A stretch of DNA of 64,000 bases from Kitasatospora phosalacinea (GCF_000716545.1 NZ_JNWZ01000016.1:1-64000), one strand, 5' to 3'. Numbered from the stretch's first letter, positions 25,561-34,552 are shown. Made by a program: numbers and translations. The notes: generated by a model from the sequence alone, not told the origin.

Positions 25561-26478
25561 ATGATCGTGGTCGACGTGGTGATTGCGCTGCTGGTGGTGC
25601 TGGCGCTGTACGCGGGGCTGAGCGTGCGGATGGTGCAGCAGACCCAGCTCGGGGTGGTGTTCCGGTTCGGCCGGGTGCTGGACCAGGTGCGCGGCCCCGG
25701 CCTGGCCCGGATCCTGCCGGTGGCGGACCGGCTGCGGCGGGTGAACGTGCAGATCATCACGATGCCGATCCCCGCGCAGGAGGGCATCACCCGGGACAAC
25801 GTGACGGTCCGGGTCGACGCGGTGGTGTACTTCAAGGTGGTCGACCCGGTGAAGGCGATCGTCAACGTCCAGGACTACGGCTTCGCGATGTCCCAGGTCG
25901 CGCAGACCTCGCTGCGCTCGATCATCGGCAAGAGCGAGCTGGACGAACTGCTGGCCAACCGGGAGCCGATCAACCAGGGTCTCGAACTGATGCTGGACAG
26001 CCCGGCGCTGGGCTGGGGCATCCAGATCGACCGGGTCGAGATCAAGGACGTGGCGCTGCCCGAGTCGATGAAGCGCTCGATGGCCCGGCAGGCCGAGGCC
26101 GACCGGGAGCGGCGGGCCCGGATCATCACCGCGGACGGCGAGTTCCAGGCGTCCGCGCGGCTCTCGGAGGCCGCGAAGGTGATGTCCGCGACGCCGGCCG
26201 CGCTCCAACTGCGGCTGCTGCAGACCGTGGTGGAGGTCGCCGCGGAGAAGAACTCGACCCTGGTGCTGCCGTTCCCGGTGGAACTGCTGCGCTTCCTGGA
26301 GAGCTCCACCGAACGCGCCACCGCCCAGGCCGCCGAAGCCGTCCGGGCCGCCGACGCGCCCGGCCCGGACGAGGGGGCGGACGCCCCGGGCGTCGAGCAG
26401 CTGGAACTCCCGGAGGTCGCCGCCGGACGCGTCGACGGTGCGGGCCCGTTGCGGGCAGCCCCGCCGCACGCGGCCTGA
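25561..26478 (+). CDS. SPFH/band-7 protein (slipin, stomatin-like)
   Basis: A 305-aa membrane-anchored scaffold protein. One N-terminal helix (VVIALLVVLALYAGL) precedes the SPFH domain (about 30-190) with GVVFRFGRVL, QEGITRDNVTVRVDAVVYFKV and a coiled-coil MARQAEADRERRARI. The C-terminal 60 residues are acidic and disordered. Slipins form oligomers in lipid domains and often pair with an NfeD protease partner, which is absent here. ATG 25561 is preferred, with GAGGTGA upstream; a GTG 9 bp earlier is possible. Confidence 0.9.
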   Translation: MIVVDVVIALLVVLALYAGLSVRMVQQTQLGVVFRFGRVLDQVRGPGLARILPVADRLRRVNVQIITMPIPAQEGITRDNVTVRVDAVVYFKVVDPVKAIVNVQDYGFAMSQVAQTSLRSIIGKSELDELLANREPINQGLELMLDSPALGWGIQIDRVEIKDVALPESMKRSMARQAEADRERRARIITADGEFQASARLSEAAKVMSATPAALQLRLLQTVVEVAAEKNSTLVLPFPVELLRFLESSTERATAQAAEAVRAADAPGPDEGADAPGVEQLELPEVAAGRVDGAGPLRAAPPHAA

Positions 26479-26586
26479 GCGGTCGACGCCAGCGGTGGCG
26501 CCCCGCACCGGCCCGGGGCGAGCATGGAGGGACGGACGTACCGTGCACGGGGCCGCCGTGCGCCAGCCACCTCGGGAGGTCCGGCC

Positions 26587-27009
26587 ATGACCACCGCCAA
26601 AGAGATCATGCACCACGGAGCGGAGTGCGTCACCGGCGGGCAGACCCTCGCCGAAGCCGCCCGGATCATGCGCGACCAGGGGGTCGGAGCGCTGCCGATC
26701 TGCGACGAGCAGCAGAAGCTGCTGGGCATCCTCACCGACCGGGACATCGTCCTGAAGTGCGTCGCCGAGGGGCGCGACCCCGCCGACGTGCGCTGCGTCG
26801 AACTCGCCGCCGGACGCCCGAAGGTGATCGAGGAGGACGAGGAGGCGGACCTCGTCCTGGAGCTCATGGAGGAGCACCGGGTGCGCCGCCTGCCGGTGAT
26901 CAACCACCCCGACCACGAGCTGGTCGGCATGATCAGCGAGGCCGACATCGCCCGCCACCTCTCGCAGGAGCGGCTCGCCGAGTTCGTCACCGCGATCACC
27001 GCGCGCTGA
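26587..27009 (+). CDS. CBS domain pair protein
   Basis: A 140-aa protein that consists only of two tandem CBS motifs (residues about 7-60 and 75-130; LGILTDRDIV and LVGMISEADIA). Such stand-alone Bateman modules bind adenosine nucleotides and are often stress or dormancy regulated in actinobacteria. GGGAGG precedes the ATG by 6 nt. A strong hairpin follows. Confidence 0.9.
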   Translation: MTTAKEIMHHGAECVTGGQTLAEAARIMRDQGVGALPICDEQQKLLGILTDRDIVLKCVAEGRDPADVRCVELAAGRPKVIEEDEEADLVLELMEEHRVRRLPVINHPDHELVGMISEADIARHLSQERLAEFVTAITAR

Positions 27010-27025
27010 ACCCCGCCGCACCGAC

Positions 27026-27054
27026 GGCCGGAGCCCGTCCCACGGGCTCCGGCC
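27026..27054 (+). terminator. Rho-independent-type hairpin after the CBS gene
   Basis: 13-bp perfect arms (27026-27038, 27042-27054) with a CCC loop, followed by GCCTTCGTTCT. It insulates the CBS gene from the RHH operon promoter. Confidence 0.8.
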
Positions 27055-27063
27055 GCCTTCGTT

Positions 27064-27086
27064 CTAGCTTGCTAGCATGCTAGCCT
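27064..27086 (+). promoter_or_regulatory. CTAGC-repeat operator over a leaderless promoter
   Basis: CTAGC occurs three times with exact 8-bp phase (27064, 27072, 27080); the last two form the perfect palindrome GCTAGCATGCTAGC (27071-27084). The -10 box TAGCCT (27081-27086) overlaps the third repeat and ends 6 nt before the GTG of the RHH gene, which has no Shine-Dalgarno. Arrays of short, evenly spaced half-sites are typical of ribbon-helix-helix autorepressors, so the RHH protein probably represses its own operon. Confidence 0.65.
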
Positions 27087-27092
27087 CCGAGT

Positions 27093-27281
27093 GTGGCCAC
27101 CGGAGATGTCAAACAGTTCAACGTCTACCTGCCGGTCGAGCTGATCAAGCAGGTCAAGTTCCGTGCCGTCGAATCGGGCATGTCGCTGTCGGCCCTGGTG
27201 GCCGAGGCGCTCCACGCCTACCTCGACGACGACCGGAACCGCGGACAGGATCCGGCCGGAGAGCCGGGGGAGGAGGGTTGA
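27093..27281 (+). CDS. Ribbon-helix-helix (CopG-like) DNA-binding protein
   Basis: A 62-aa protein. [20 protein letters not shown] gives the beta-strand and helix A, and [15 protein letters not shown] helix B of an RHH dimer; the tail is acidic. Resembles antitoxin-type RHH proteins, but the following genes (VOC, methyltransferase) are not recognised toxins. GTG start, apparently leaderless. It ends 3 bp before the next GTG. Confidence 0.82.
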   Translation: MATGDVKQFNVYLPVELIKQVKFRAVESGMSLSALVAEALHAYLDDDRNRGQDPAGEPGEEG

Positions 27282-27283
27282 CC

Positions 27284-27652
27284 GTGTCGACCGAAGGCAT
27301 CGAGGCCGTGTTCCTGACCACCCACAACTGGGGGCGGACGGCCGGGTTCTTCCAATCGCTGGGCTACCGGCTGGACTTCGAGACCGACCACGCCTCGGGG
27401 CAGCTCCGCAACGGCGACGGGCCGTACCTGTTCGTCGCCGAGGTCCCGGAGGGCGAGCAGCCGCACGCCCGGATCGTCCTCAAGGTCCCGGACGCCGACG
27501 CGTTCCGGCCCGGCCCCGGGGTGGAACTGCTCACCCCGTTCGAGGACACCCACTACGGGACGCGCGAGGCGACCGTCCGCGACCCCGACGGCCGCGAGTG
27601 GATCCTGCAGGCACCCGCGGAGCGGGGGGAGGGCGACGATGAGCGGCAGTGA
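27284..27652 (+). CDS. VOC-family protein (glyoxalase/bleomycin-resistance fold)
   Basis: A 122-aa single VOC module: VFLTTHNWGRTAGFFQSLGYRLDF at the start and REATVRDPDGREWILQAP at the end. Possible metal ligands are His (TTHNW), Glu/His in the middle and Glu in the final strand. GGAGGAGGG precedes the GTG. It is co-transcribed with the RHH regulator and overlaps the methyltransferase by 14 bp. Function unknown; a resistance or detoxification role is common for this fold. Confidence 0.82.
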   Translation: MSTEGIEAVFLTTHNWGRTAGFFQSLGYRLDFETDHASGQLRNGDGPYLFVAEVPEGEQPHARIVLKVPDADAFRPGPGVELLTPFEDTHYGTREATVRDPDGREWILQAPAERGEGDDERQ

Positions 27653-28514
27653 CCTGGCCGAGCCCGACAACACGGCGGTGCGGACGGCCCTGTGGCGCGC
27701 CCTGCACCTGGCCGCGGACCGGCCCCCGCACGTGTTCGAGGACGAGATCGGACTGCGGCTGGCCGACCCGGACGGCCGGGCCGACCCGGACGGGCGGTGG
27801 CGGCAGCGGCCCGACATGGACCCGGCGGGCACGGCCGGGTTCCGGGCCGCGATCGTGGCCCGGGCCCGCTGGGTCGAGGAGCTGGTCGACGAGCGGGCCG
27901 CGCAGGGCGTCGACCAGTACGTCCTGCTCGGCGCCGGACTGGACAGCTTCGCTCAGCGACGGCCCCAACCCCCGGGCGGACTCCGGGTCTTCGAGGTCGA
28001 CCAGCCGGGGCCGCAGCAGTGGAAGCGCAACCGCCTGGCCGCCCTCGGCTACGGCGTCCCCGACTGGCTGCGCCTGGTGCCGGTCGACTTCGAACGCGGC
28101 GAGGACTGGCTGGAGCGGCTGGCCGCGGCCGGGTTCGACCCCGGCCGCCGCGCCGTGGTCGCCTCGGTCGGTGTCAGCATGTACCTCACCGAGGACGCCA
28201 CCCGCGACGTGCTGCGCGAGGTCGCCGGACTGGCCGCCGGAACGACCCTGGCGATGACCTTCCTGCTGCCCGCCGACCTGCTCGACCCGGCCGACCGGGC
28301 GGGCCTGCGCGCCAGCGGCGAGGGCGCCGCCCGGGCCGGGACGCCGTTCCGCAGCTTCTACACCCCCGAACGGATGCTGGCCCTCGCCCGGGAGAGCGGC
28401 TTCCGGGAGGTCGGCCACCTCTCCGGCCGGGCCCTCGCCGCACGCTGGTTCGCCGATCGGCCGGACGGCCTCCGCCCCTCCAGCGGCGAGGACTTCCTGC
28501 TCGCCACCGTGTGA
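27639..28514 (+). CDS. SAM-dependent methyltransferase, leucine carboxyl methyltransferase (YktD/Omt) family
   Basis: A 291-aa class I methyltransferase of the TIGR00027/LCM family: FRAAIVARARWVEELVDE, YVLLGAGLDSFAQR (SAM-binding GxGxD), FEVDQPGPQQWK (acidic residue for ribose) and SMYLTEDA. These proteins are abundant in actinobacteria with mostly unknown substrates. Third gene of the RHH-VOC-methyltransferase operon. Confidence 0.88.
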   Translation: MSGSDLAEPDNTAVRTALWRALHLAADRPPHVFEDEIGLRLADPDGRADPDGRWRQRPDMDPAGTAGFRAAIVARARWVEELVDERAAQGVDQYVLLGAGLDSFAQRRPQPPGGLRVFEVDQPGPQQWKRNRLAALGYGVPDWLRLVPVDFERGEDWLERLAAAGFDPGRRAVVASVGVSMYLTEDATRDVLREVAGLAAGTTLAMTFLLPADLLDPADRAGLRASGEGAARAGTPFRSFYTPERMLALARESGFREVGHLSGRALAARWFADRPDGLRPSSGEDFLLATV

Positions 28515-28533
28515 GCGGGGAGCCCACCGGCCG

Positions 28534-29460
28534 TCACCCCTGGTACCGCCCGGGCAGCTTGGCGAGGAAGGCGTCCGCGATCACCCGGTAGCCCGCGTCG
28601 TTGGCGTGGATGTCGCCGCGCGCCATGTTGGTCCACTGCAGGATCCGGGCCACGTTCAGCGGCACCTGCTGCCCGCCCAGCGGCACCGTCGGCGCGAAGG
28701 CGTCGGTGGCGAAGGCGCCCGCCACGTCGGCCGTCGGGACGTGGTGGCGGGCGTCCACGCCCTCGATCACGCCGTTCAGCGAATCGCTCAACTCCACCGA
28801 GGCGGTGGCCAGTTGCTTACCCAGATCGCCGGTCACCCAGGCGGCCAGGAACGGGTCGTACAGGTTCATCCCGACGATCCGGGTGCGCGGGCCCGCCGCC
28901 GCCCGCAGCTCGCCCAGGATCCGGTCCAGCCCGGTGCGGACCCGCTCGATGCCGTCCAGCGCGCACGGCAGGTCCAGCGCCCCGCCGGCGGCGCAGCGCT
29001 GCACGTCGTTGGCGCCGATGTCGATGGTCACCAGCACCTCGTCCTTCCGGTGCGCCTTCAAGTAGGCGACGGCCGCCGACAGTTGGGAGCCGGTGAAGGA
29101 GTGCGGGTACGGGCAGCCGCCGTTCGCCATGGTGCCGGTGGTCTCGCCCGGGCAGCCCAGGTCGGTGAACTCCAGCGCCCGGTGGCCCCGGGCGGCCCGC
29201 GACTCCAGCTCCCCGGCCAGGTCCTGCGCGTAGCCCCGGCCCACCACGTGCCCGCCGTCCGGCGTCGACTGGTAGCCCGCCGCCAGCGAGTCCCCCAGCG
29301 CCAGGTAGTACGCGGTGCGGCCCCGCCCGTCCGGCCCGCCCTTCCCGCCCGGGCCGTGCCCGGCGTCCTGCGCGGACGCGGGGGCGGCGCCCGCGGCGGC
29401 GAGCGTCAGGGCGGTGAGAGCGGCGGCGACGAGCGTGCGGCGGCGCGCGATCGGGCGCAC
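28534..29460 (-). CDS. Secreted SGNH-family lipase/esterase
   Basis: A 308-aa secreted hydrolase. Signal peptide with RRR then an Ala-rich core ending ASAQ. Catalytic blocks: LALGDSLAAGY (Ser), GANDV (block III Asn), and DIHANDAGY (Asp-x-x-His-like dyad). Cysteines (LGCPGE, GGCPY, RCAAGG, LPCALD) suggest two disulfides as in Streptomyces SGNH lipases. GGAGG lies before the GTG start. It probably acts on lipids or acyl esters outside the cell. Confidence 0.88.
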   Translation of the reverse strand: MRPIARRRTLVAAALTALTLAAAGAAPASAQDAGHGPGGKGGPDGRGRTAYYLALGDSLAAGYQSTPDGGHVVGRGYAQDLAGELESRAARGHRALEFTDLGCPGETTGTMANGGCPYPHSFTGSQLSAAVAYLKAHRKDEVLVTIDIGANDVQRCAAGGALDLPCALDGIERVRTGLDRILGELRAAAGPRTRIVGMNLYDPFLAAWVTGDLGKQLATASVELSDSLNGVIEGVDARHHVPTADVAGAFATDAFAPTVPLGGQQVPLNVARILQWTNMARGDIHANDAGYRVIADAFLAKLPGRYQG

Positions 29461-29602
29461 GGGACCTCCAGGCGGCGACGGATCGGGATCGAATCGACCA
29501 GGGGAGGCTACTGCCCGGTACCGCCGACGGGTAGGGGTCGCGGCTCGACTGCCGCTCCGGTGCCCGGTGCCCGGTGCTTCGAGGGGCGGGGCCGGCGGCC
29601 GG

Positions 29603-30052
29603 TCAGCCGGGGAAGGCGTACACGGCGGTGGCGTGGGCCACCGGCTCGTCGGGGGCGCCCGGGACGGTCAGCGCGATGTCCGCGAAGGCGACCCGGCGGC
29701 CCAGCTTGGTCAGCCGCGCGGTGACCAGCAGGTCGGTGCCGCGGGCCGGCCGCTGGAAGGTGGTGGACAGCTGGACGGTCGTCATCGGTGCGAAACCGCC
29801 GAGCGCCGCGCAGACCGCGATCACCGCGGCGGTGTCGGCCGCCGCCGTCATCGCCTGCCCCGACAGGCCGCCGCCCTCCCGGGCCAGCCGCTCCGACCAG
29901 GGCAGCCGGAGCACCGCGTGGCGCTCGCCCGTCTCCACGGCGGACAGCCCCAGCTCCCGCACCCAGGGCGCGAAGTGCTCGGCGAGGACCCCGTCCGCCT
30001 CGGCGGGGGTGAACTCGCGTTCCACGTGGTCGGTGGCGGGGGTGGTGGCCAT
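29603..30052 (-). CDS. PaaI-like hotdog-fold thioesterase
   Basis: A 149-aa protein with the hotdog pattern RLAREGGGLSGQAMTAAADTAAVIAV (central helix) and TTVQLSTTFQRPARGTDLLVTARLTKLGRRVAFADIAL. Such enzymes cleave acyl- or aryl-CoA thioesters. Probably leaderless: TACCAT ends 7 nt before the ATG. Divergent from the phosphatase gene; no pathway partners nearby. Confidence 0.85.
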   Translation of the reverse strand: MATTPATDHVEREFTPAEADGVLAEHFAPWVRELGLSAVETGERHAVLRLPWSERLAREGGGLSGQAMTAAADTAAVIAVCAALGGFAPMTTVQLSTTFQRPARGTDLLVTARLTKLGRRVAFADIALTVPGAPDEPVAHATAVYAFPG

Positions 30053-30151
30053 GGAACCGATGGTAGGGGCCTGCGGTGACGCAGCGCCACAGTCCGCGCG
30101 CGCAGCGTGCACCGGGTCGTGGGCGCGGCGTCCGCGGGGCATGGTGGTGGG

Positions 30152-31255
30152 GTGGGAGTGCGGCGGAGAGCGGCCGGGCTGCTGGGCGAGTGGCGCACCG
30201 GACACCTGATGGTGCTGCTGCCGCTCGGCCTGATCGTGCTGATCTCCGCCATCGACATCTCGCTCTCCCCGAACATCCACCTCGGCCCGCTGCTGGTCGT
30301 CGCCCCCGCCATCACCCCGTCCTTCGCCGGCACCCGGCTGACCGCCCTGGTCGGCGCCCTGGCCCTGATCGCCCAGGCCGTCATCGCCGCCCTGCACGGC
30401 GGCCTGCTCACCCCCAACCACCAGGCCCAACTGGCCGCGCTCGCCGTGGTGACCGGCGTCATCGTCGCCTACACCCGCATCCACGAACGCCACGGCCGCG
30501 AACTCGACCGGGTCCGCACCGTCTCCGACGCCGTCCAGCGCGTCGTGATGCGGCCGCTGCCCGACCGCGCCGGGCCGCTGCGGATCGCCACCCGCTACCT
30601 CGCCGCCGACGACGAGGCCAACGTCGGCGGCGACCTGTACGCCGCCGCCCGCACCCCGCGCGCCACCCGGCTGCTGATCGGTGACGTCCGCGGCAAGGGC
30701 CTGGCCGCCGTCGGCGACGCCGCCGCACTGCTCGGGGCGTTCCGCGAGCTCGCCCACCAGCACGAGGACCCCGCCGCCCTGGCCGACGCCCTCGAAGCCT
30801 CCTACCGCCGCCACCTCGCCGAGCTCACCGCCGGCGGCCAGGACGTCCAGGAGAACTTCACCACCGCCCTGGTCCTCGACCTCCCCGACGACCGCCCCAC
30901 CGTCCGGGTCGCCGACTGCGGACACCCCCCGCCGCTCCTGCTCACCCCCGCCGGCGCCGCCCCGCTGCCCCTGCGCCGCGCCGCCCCGCCGCTCGGCATG
31001 AGCGCGCTGGGCCCGGTAGAGCGCCGCACCGAGGAGTTCGACTTCCCGCCCGGCAGCATCCTGCTCCTCCACACCGACGGCGTCACCGAGGCCCGCGACA
31101 CCGCCGGCGCCTTCTACCCCCTCCCGGCCCGCGCCGCCGCCCTCCCCGCCGGCACCCCCGGCACCCTGCTGGACGCCCTGCGCGACGACCTGCTCGCCCA
31201 CGTCGGCGGCCGCCTGCCGGACGACGCGGCGATGATCGCCGTCGCGCGCGAGTAG
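30152..31255 (+). CDS. Membrane-anchored SpoIIE-type PP2C phosphatase
   Basis: A 367-aa protein. Residues about 15-105 contain three or four helices (LMVLLPLGLIVLISAIDI and LTALVGALALIAQAVIAAL), followed by a short coiled linker and the SpoIIE phosphatase domain (EANVGGDLYAAART, IGDVRGKGLAAV, DCGHPPPLLL, LHTDGVTEARD, DDAAMIAV) with the metal-binding aspartates. It likely dephosphorylates an anti-anti-sigma factor in response to a membrane signal. Start uncertain: GTG 30152 or 30158. Confidence 0.87.
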   Translation: MGVRRRAAGLLGEWRTGHLMVLLPLGLIVLISAIDISLSPNIHLGPLLVVAPAITPSFAGTRLTALVGALALIAQAVIAALHGGLLTPNHQAQLAALAVVTGVIVAYTRIHERHGRELDRVRTVSDAVQRVVMRPLPDRAGPLRIATRYLAADDEANVGGDLYAAARTPRATRLLIGDVRGKGLAAVGDAAALLGAFRELAHQHEDPAALADALEASYRRHLAELTAGGQDVQENFTTALVLDLPDDRPTVRVADCGHPPPLLLTPAGAAPLPLRRAAPPLGMSALGPVERRTEEFDFPPGSILLLHTDGVTEARDTAGAFYPLPARAAALPAGTPGTLLDALRDDLLAHVGGRLPDDAAMIAVARE

Positions 31256-31485
31256 CGGCACCACCGGGGGCCCGGGAACGGCGAGTCCGCGCCGCCGACG
31301 GCCGGATCCCGGTGAACGCCCGCGCGGATCCGGGCCGGGGAACGGAACCCGGAGCCCGGTGCCGCGCGACGGCGGCGAACCGTCGGCAGCCCGGGATCCG
31401 CCGTCGCCCGGGCCCCTGATGCCGCCTCCCACCAGGTGGATAGGGTGGGGCCGCCCGTACCGCCGCAGGACCGGAGGAGCCTCCC

Positions 31486-32484
31486 GTGCAGCCGATCACC
31501 GACCGTCCGATCCGTTGGGGCATCCTCGCCACCGGGGGGATCGCCGCCTCCTTCGTGGAGGACCTGGCGGCCGTCCCCGGGGCGGAGGCGTTCGCCGTGG
31601 CCTCGCGCCGGGAGGAGACCGCCCGGACCTTCGCCGAACGGCACGGCATCGCGCACGCGCACGGCAGCTGGCAGGAGCTGGCGGCCGACCCCGAGGTCGA
31701 CGTGGTCTACGTGGCCACCCCGCACGCCGCGCACCACGCCGCGACCGCGCTGCTGCTGGAGGCGGGCAAGGCGGTGCTGTGCGAGAAGCCGTTCACGCTG
31801 AACTCCGGCCAGGCCGCCGAGCTGGTCGCGCTCGCCCGCAAGCGCGAGGTCTTCCTGATGGAGGCGATGTGGACGTACCTGGACCCGACGGTGCGGCGGA
31901 TCGCCGAGCTGGTCGCGGACGGGGCGATCGGTGAAGTCCGCTCGGTGCAGGCCGAGTTCGGGTTCACCGCGACGGAGGACCCGACCCACCGGCTGTGGGA
32001 CCCGGCGGCGGGCGGCGGCGCCCTGCTCGACCTCGGGGTGTACCCCGTCGCGTTCGCCCAACTGCTCCTCGGCGCACCGGAGTCGGTGCAGGCCTGGGCG
32101 CGGCTGACCGACCTCGGAGTGGACGCCAACACCGGCATCCTGCTCGGCCACGCCGGCGGTGCGACCGCGCTGCTGTCCTGCTCGCTCGACGTGCAGTGCG
32201 GCCAGCGCGCCTCCGTCCAGGGCAGCACCGGCCGGATCGAGATCGACCGGGACTTCTTCCACCCGGCCGGGTTCACCCTGCACCGGGACGGCGCCGAGCC
32301 GGAGGTCTTCACCGGCCCCGCGAAGGCCGGGCACGGCTACGGCCTGGAGGCGGCCGAGGTGATGCGCTGCCTGCGGGCCGGCGAGACGGAGTCCCCGCTG
32401 GTGCCGCTGGACTCCACGCTGTCCGTGATGCGCACCCTGGACGCCGTCCGGGAGCGGATCGGGGTCCGCTACCCGGGCGAGTGA
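31486..32484 (+). CDS. Gfo/Idh/MocA-family oxidoreductase
   Basis: A 332-aa NAD(P)-dependent sugar/inositol/dihydrodiol-type dehydrogenase. The Rossmann loop is GILATGGIAASFVEDL; the EKPF motif (VLCEKPFTLN) carries the cofactor-site Lys; the substrate-site region contains GGGALLDLGVYPVAF. AGGAG precedes the GTG start, and a TAGGGT -10-like box is about 40 bp upstream. Monocistronic; substrate unknown. Confidence 0.9.
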   Translation: MQPITDRPIRWGILATGGIAASFVEDLAAVPGAEAFAVASRREETARTFAERHGIAHAHGSWQELAADPEVDVVYVATPHAAHHAATALLLEAGKAVLCEKPFTLNSGQAAELVALARKREVFLMEAMWTYLDPTVRRIAELVADGAIGEVRSVQAEFGFTATEDPTHRLWDPAAGGGALLDLGVYPVAFAQLLLGAPESVQAWARLTDLGVDANTGILLGHAGGATALLSCSLDVQCGQRASVQGSTGRIEIDRDFFHPAGFTLHRDGAEPEVFTGPAKAGHGYGLEAAEVMRCLRAGETESPLVPLDSTLSVMRTLDAVRERIGVRYPGE

Positions 32485-32550
32485 TCCGGGCGGCCGCCCG
32501 GACGGCTGTCACCGGACGCGCGCGAAATGGACGTCCACCGGCCTCGGGCC

Positions 32551-32985
32551 ATGAGGAACACACTGGGACGAAGGATCGCGTTCATCGGTGCAGCGGTGGC
32601 CGTCGCGCTCGTCATCGGTGCATCGAGCGCCGGTTGTTCGAGTAGCAAGAACGATTCGGGCGGCACTTCCAGCGGTACGCCGACGGCTGTGGGGACGGAG
32701 GCGGACTCCCTGAAGGCTTCCGCGGCGGGTTCGTCCGGTGCGACCGCCGCGATGAAGACCGCGGTCGCCGACCACGTGACCAAGGTCGGCGGGGCCCATG
32801 GCACGGTGAACATCTACACCGACCTGACCGGCAGCCTCGGGTCCAGCGACGGCGACACCGCGAAGCTGGTCGTCTCCGCCGCGACGGACCGGGCGGCGCA
32901 GGAGCACAAGCCGGTCACCGCTGGGGCGGGCCTGATCACGGTCTACAACGAGAGCGGGGCGATCCTCTCGAACGGCGACTACTGA
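32551..32985 (+). CDS. Small lipoprotein of unknown function
   Basis: A 144-aa exported protein. Signal peptide GRRIAFIGAAVAVALVIGA with lipobox SSAGC, then a Ser/Gly/Thr linker and an alpha/beta domain (GTVNIYTDLTGSLGSSDGDTAKLVVSAATD). The region is less GC-rich than its neighbours. An upstream in-frame ATG (32527) is possible but would put charged residues before the signal peptide. No family recognised. Confidence 0.75.
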   Translation: MRNTLGRRIAFIGAAVAVALVIGASSAGCSSSKNDSGGTSSGTPTAVGTEADSLKASAAGSSGATAAMKTAVADHVTKVGGAHGTVNIYTDLTGSLGSSDGDTAKLVVSAATDRAAQEHKPVTAGAGLITVYNESGAILSNGDY

Positions 32986-33112
32986 CACCCCGGCCCCTCG
33001 CCGCGCGGCGCCACCACCGGTGGGGCCGCGCGGGGTGGCCAGGACTGGACGTCGGGGGCCGCCGCGTAGGCTGCCGTCCCGTCCTTGACCCCACCGCGAG
33101 GAGGAACCGTCC

Positions 33113-33640
33113 GTGCCGGGCCGCACCCGCATCCGTCTGATCGAGCCCGCCGACGCCGCCGCGATCGCCGCGCACCGGGCCCGGGACGTCGAAGCCTTCC
33201 GCCGCTGGGAGCCGGACCAGCCGGCCGGGTTCTCCACCGAGGCCGGCCAGGCGGAACGGATCGACCGCCTGCTGGCCGGGCACCGCGCCGGTACGCTCTG
33301 GCCGGGCGTGGTGCTCGCCGACGGGCAGGTGGTCGGCCAGGTCACCGTCGGCGGCATCCTGCCGCAACCCCACCTGCGCCGCGCCTCCCTCGGCTACTGG
33401 ATCGCCACCCCCGCCCAGAACCGGGGACACGCCGGCCGCGCCGTCGCGCTCGCCCTCCGGCTGATGGCGGACGAACTCGGCCTGCACCGCGTCGAAGCCT
33501 CCACCAACCTGGAGAACCTGCCCTCGCAGCGCGTCCTGCGCCGCAACGGCTTCACCCCGTACGGCGTCGCGCACTCCTCGATCCTGCTCGGCGGCAGCTG
33601 GCACGACGCCCTGCTGTGGGAGCGGATCCTCGCCCCCTGA
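33113..33640 (+). CDS. GNAT acetyltransferase (RimJ/RimL-like)
   Basis: A 175-aa N-acetyltransferase. RIRLIEPADAAAIAAHRARD opens the fold; the acetyl-CoA loop is PAQNRGHAGRAVALAL (Q/RxxGxG/A), and LHRVEASTNLENLPSQRVLRRNGF is the characteristic end motif. GAGGAGG precedes the GTG by 8 nt. Substrate could be a ribosomal protein N-terminus or a small amine. Confidence 0.9.
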   Translation: MPGRTRIRLIEPADAAAIAAHRARDVEAFRRWEPDQPAGFSTEAGQAERIDRLLAGHRAGTLWPGVVLADGQVVGQVTVGGILPQPHLRRASLGYWIATPAQNRGHAGRAVALALRLMADELGLHRVEASTNLENLPSQRVLRRNGFTPYGVAHSSILLGGSWHDALLWERILAP

Positions 33641-33715
33641 CACCGGCCCCGCCGGGGGCGGCGCTCGGGACGGTGGAGGCCCGGCCGCCGCCCCCGGAGA
33701 CTGGTTGACGCCCCG

Positions 33716-34552
33716 TCAGGGGTTCTCGGGGGAGGTGGTGTGCTGCTGCGGGATCACCGGCTGTCCCGGGTCCGCCGTCGCGGGCTGGGGGAGCGTGGCC
33801 AGGACGGCGGCCTGCGCGGCGGTCTGCGGGGTGGCCGGGGCCGTGGTGGCGGGGGCGGGGGTGCCGGGGGCAGGGGCGGCGGCCTGGATCTTGTCGTCGC
33901 GCTCGTCGTCGCCCGCACCGTCCTTGGTGGTCAGGACGGTGTCGAAGACCTCGCGGAGCTTGTCGGTGGCCTGCTTGGAGAACAGGCCGCACAGCCCGGC
34001 GATCCCGGCGAAGCCGTACGGGTTGGTGGCCGTGCCGTCGGTGCCGTTGGCGAACAGGCCACCGCGCAGCAGGAAGTAGACCAGCAGGGCGAGCGCCCCG
34101 CCGATCGCGGTGCGCAGCAGGTACCAGGGCAGCCAACTGGGCAGCAGTTGCCGGTTGCCCGCGTAGGTGGCGAAGGAGGTGGCGGCGTGCACGAAGCTGC
34201 CCAGGCCGCTGGCGGCGAGCACGGCCAGCAGCATGGCCGTGTTGGAGGTCAGGTGCCAGGGGCCGAGGCCGAGCACCGTCCACGGCATCGGGTCGCCGGT
34301 CGGGGCGTGTTCGGCGGTCAGCGTGGTGAGCGGCGTCCAGACGCTGATCAGCACGGCCATGCAGGCGAACGCCTCGGCCAGCAGCAGTGCCCCCAGCAGG
34401 AGCAGTGTCCAGCCGGACATCAGCCGCTGCGGCGGGAGTTGGCCGGCGGTCTCCGGACCCGGCCCGCCGGCGGTCTCGGTCGGGTCGGCGGCCGACGGGT
34501 CTGCGGCCGGGTCCGGCGTCGGGGCCGCTGACGGGGAAGCAGGGGAGGACAT
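33716..34552 (-). CDS. Integral membrane protein of unknown function
   Basis: A 278-aa protein with a Pro/Ala-rich cytoplasmic N-terminus (about 45 residues), four predicted helices, and an acidic, Pro/Ala-rich tail. Between helix four and the tail lies a conserved-looking block NPYGFAGIAGLCGLFSKQ followed by ATDKLREVFDTVL. I recall similar blocks in uncharacterised membrane proteins of many bacteria but know no function. Convergent with the GNAT gene. Confidence 0.78.
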   Translation of the reverse strand: MSSPASPSAAPTPDPAADPSAADPTETAGGPGPETAGQLPPQRLMSGWTLLLLGALLLAEAFACMAVLISVWTPLTTLTAEHAPTGDPMPWTVLGLGPWHLTSNTAMLLAVLAASGLGSFVHAATSFATYAGNRQLLPSWLPWYLLRTAIGGALALLVYFLLRGGLFANGTDGTATNPYGFAGIAGLCGLFSKQATDKLREVFDTVLTTKDGAGDDERDDKIQAAAPAPGTPAPATTAPATPQTAAQAAVLATLPQPATADPGQPVIPQQHTTSPENP

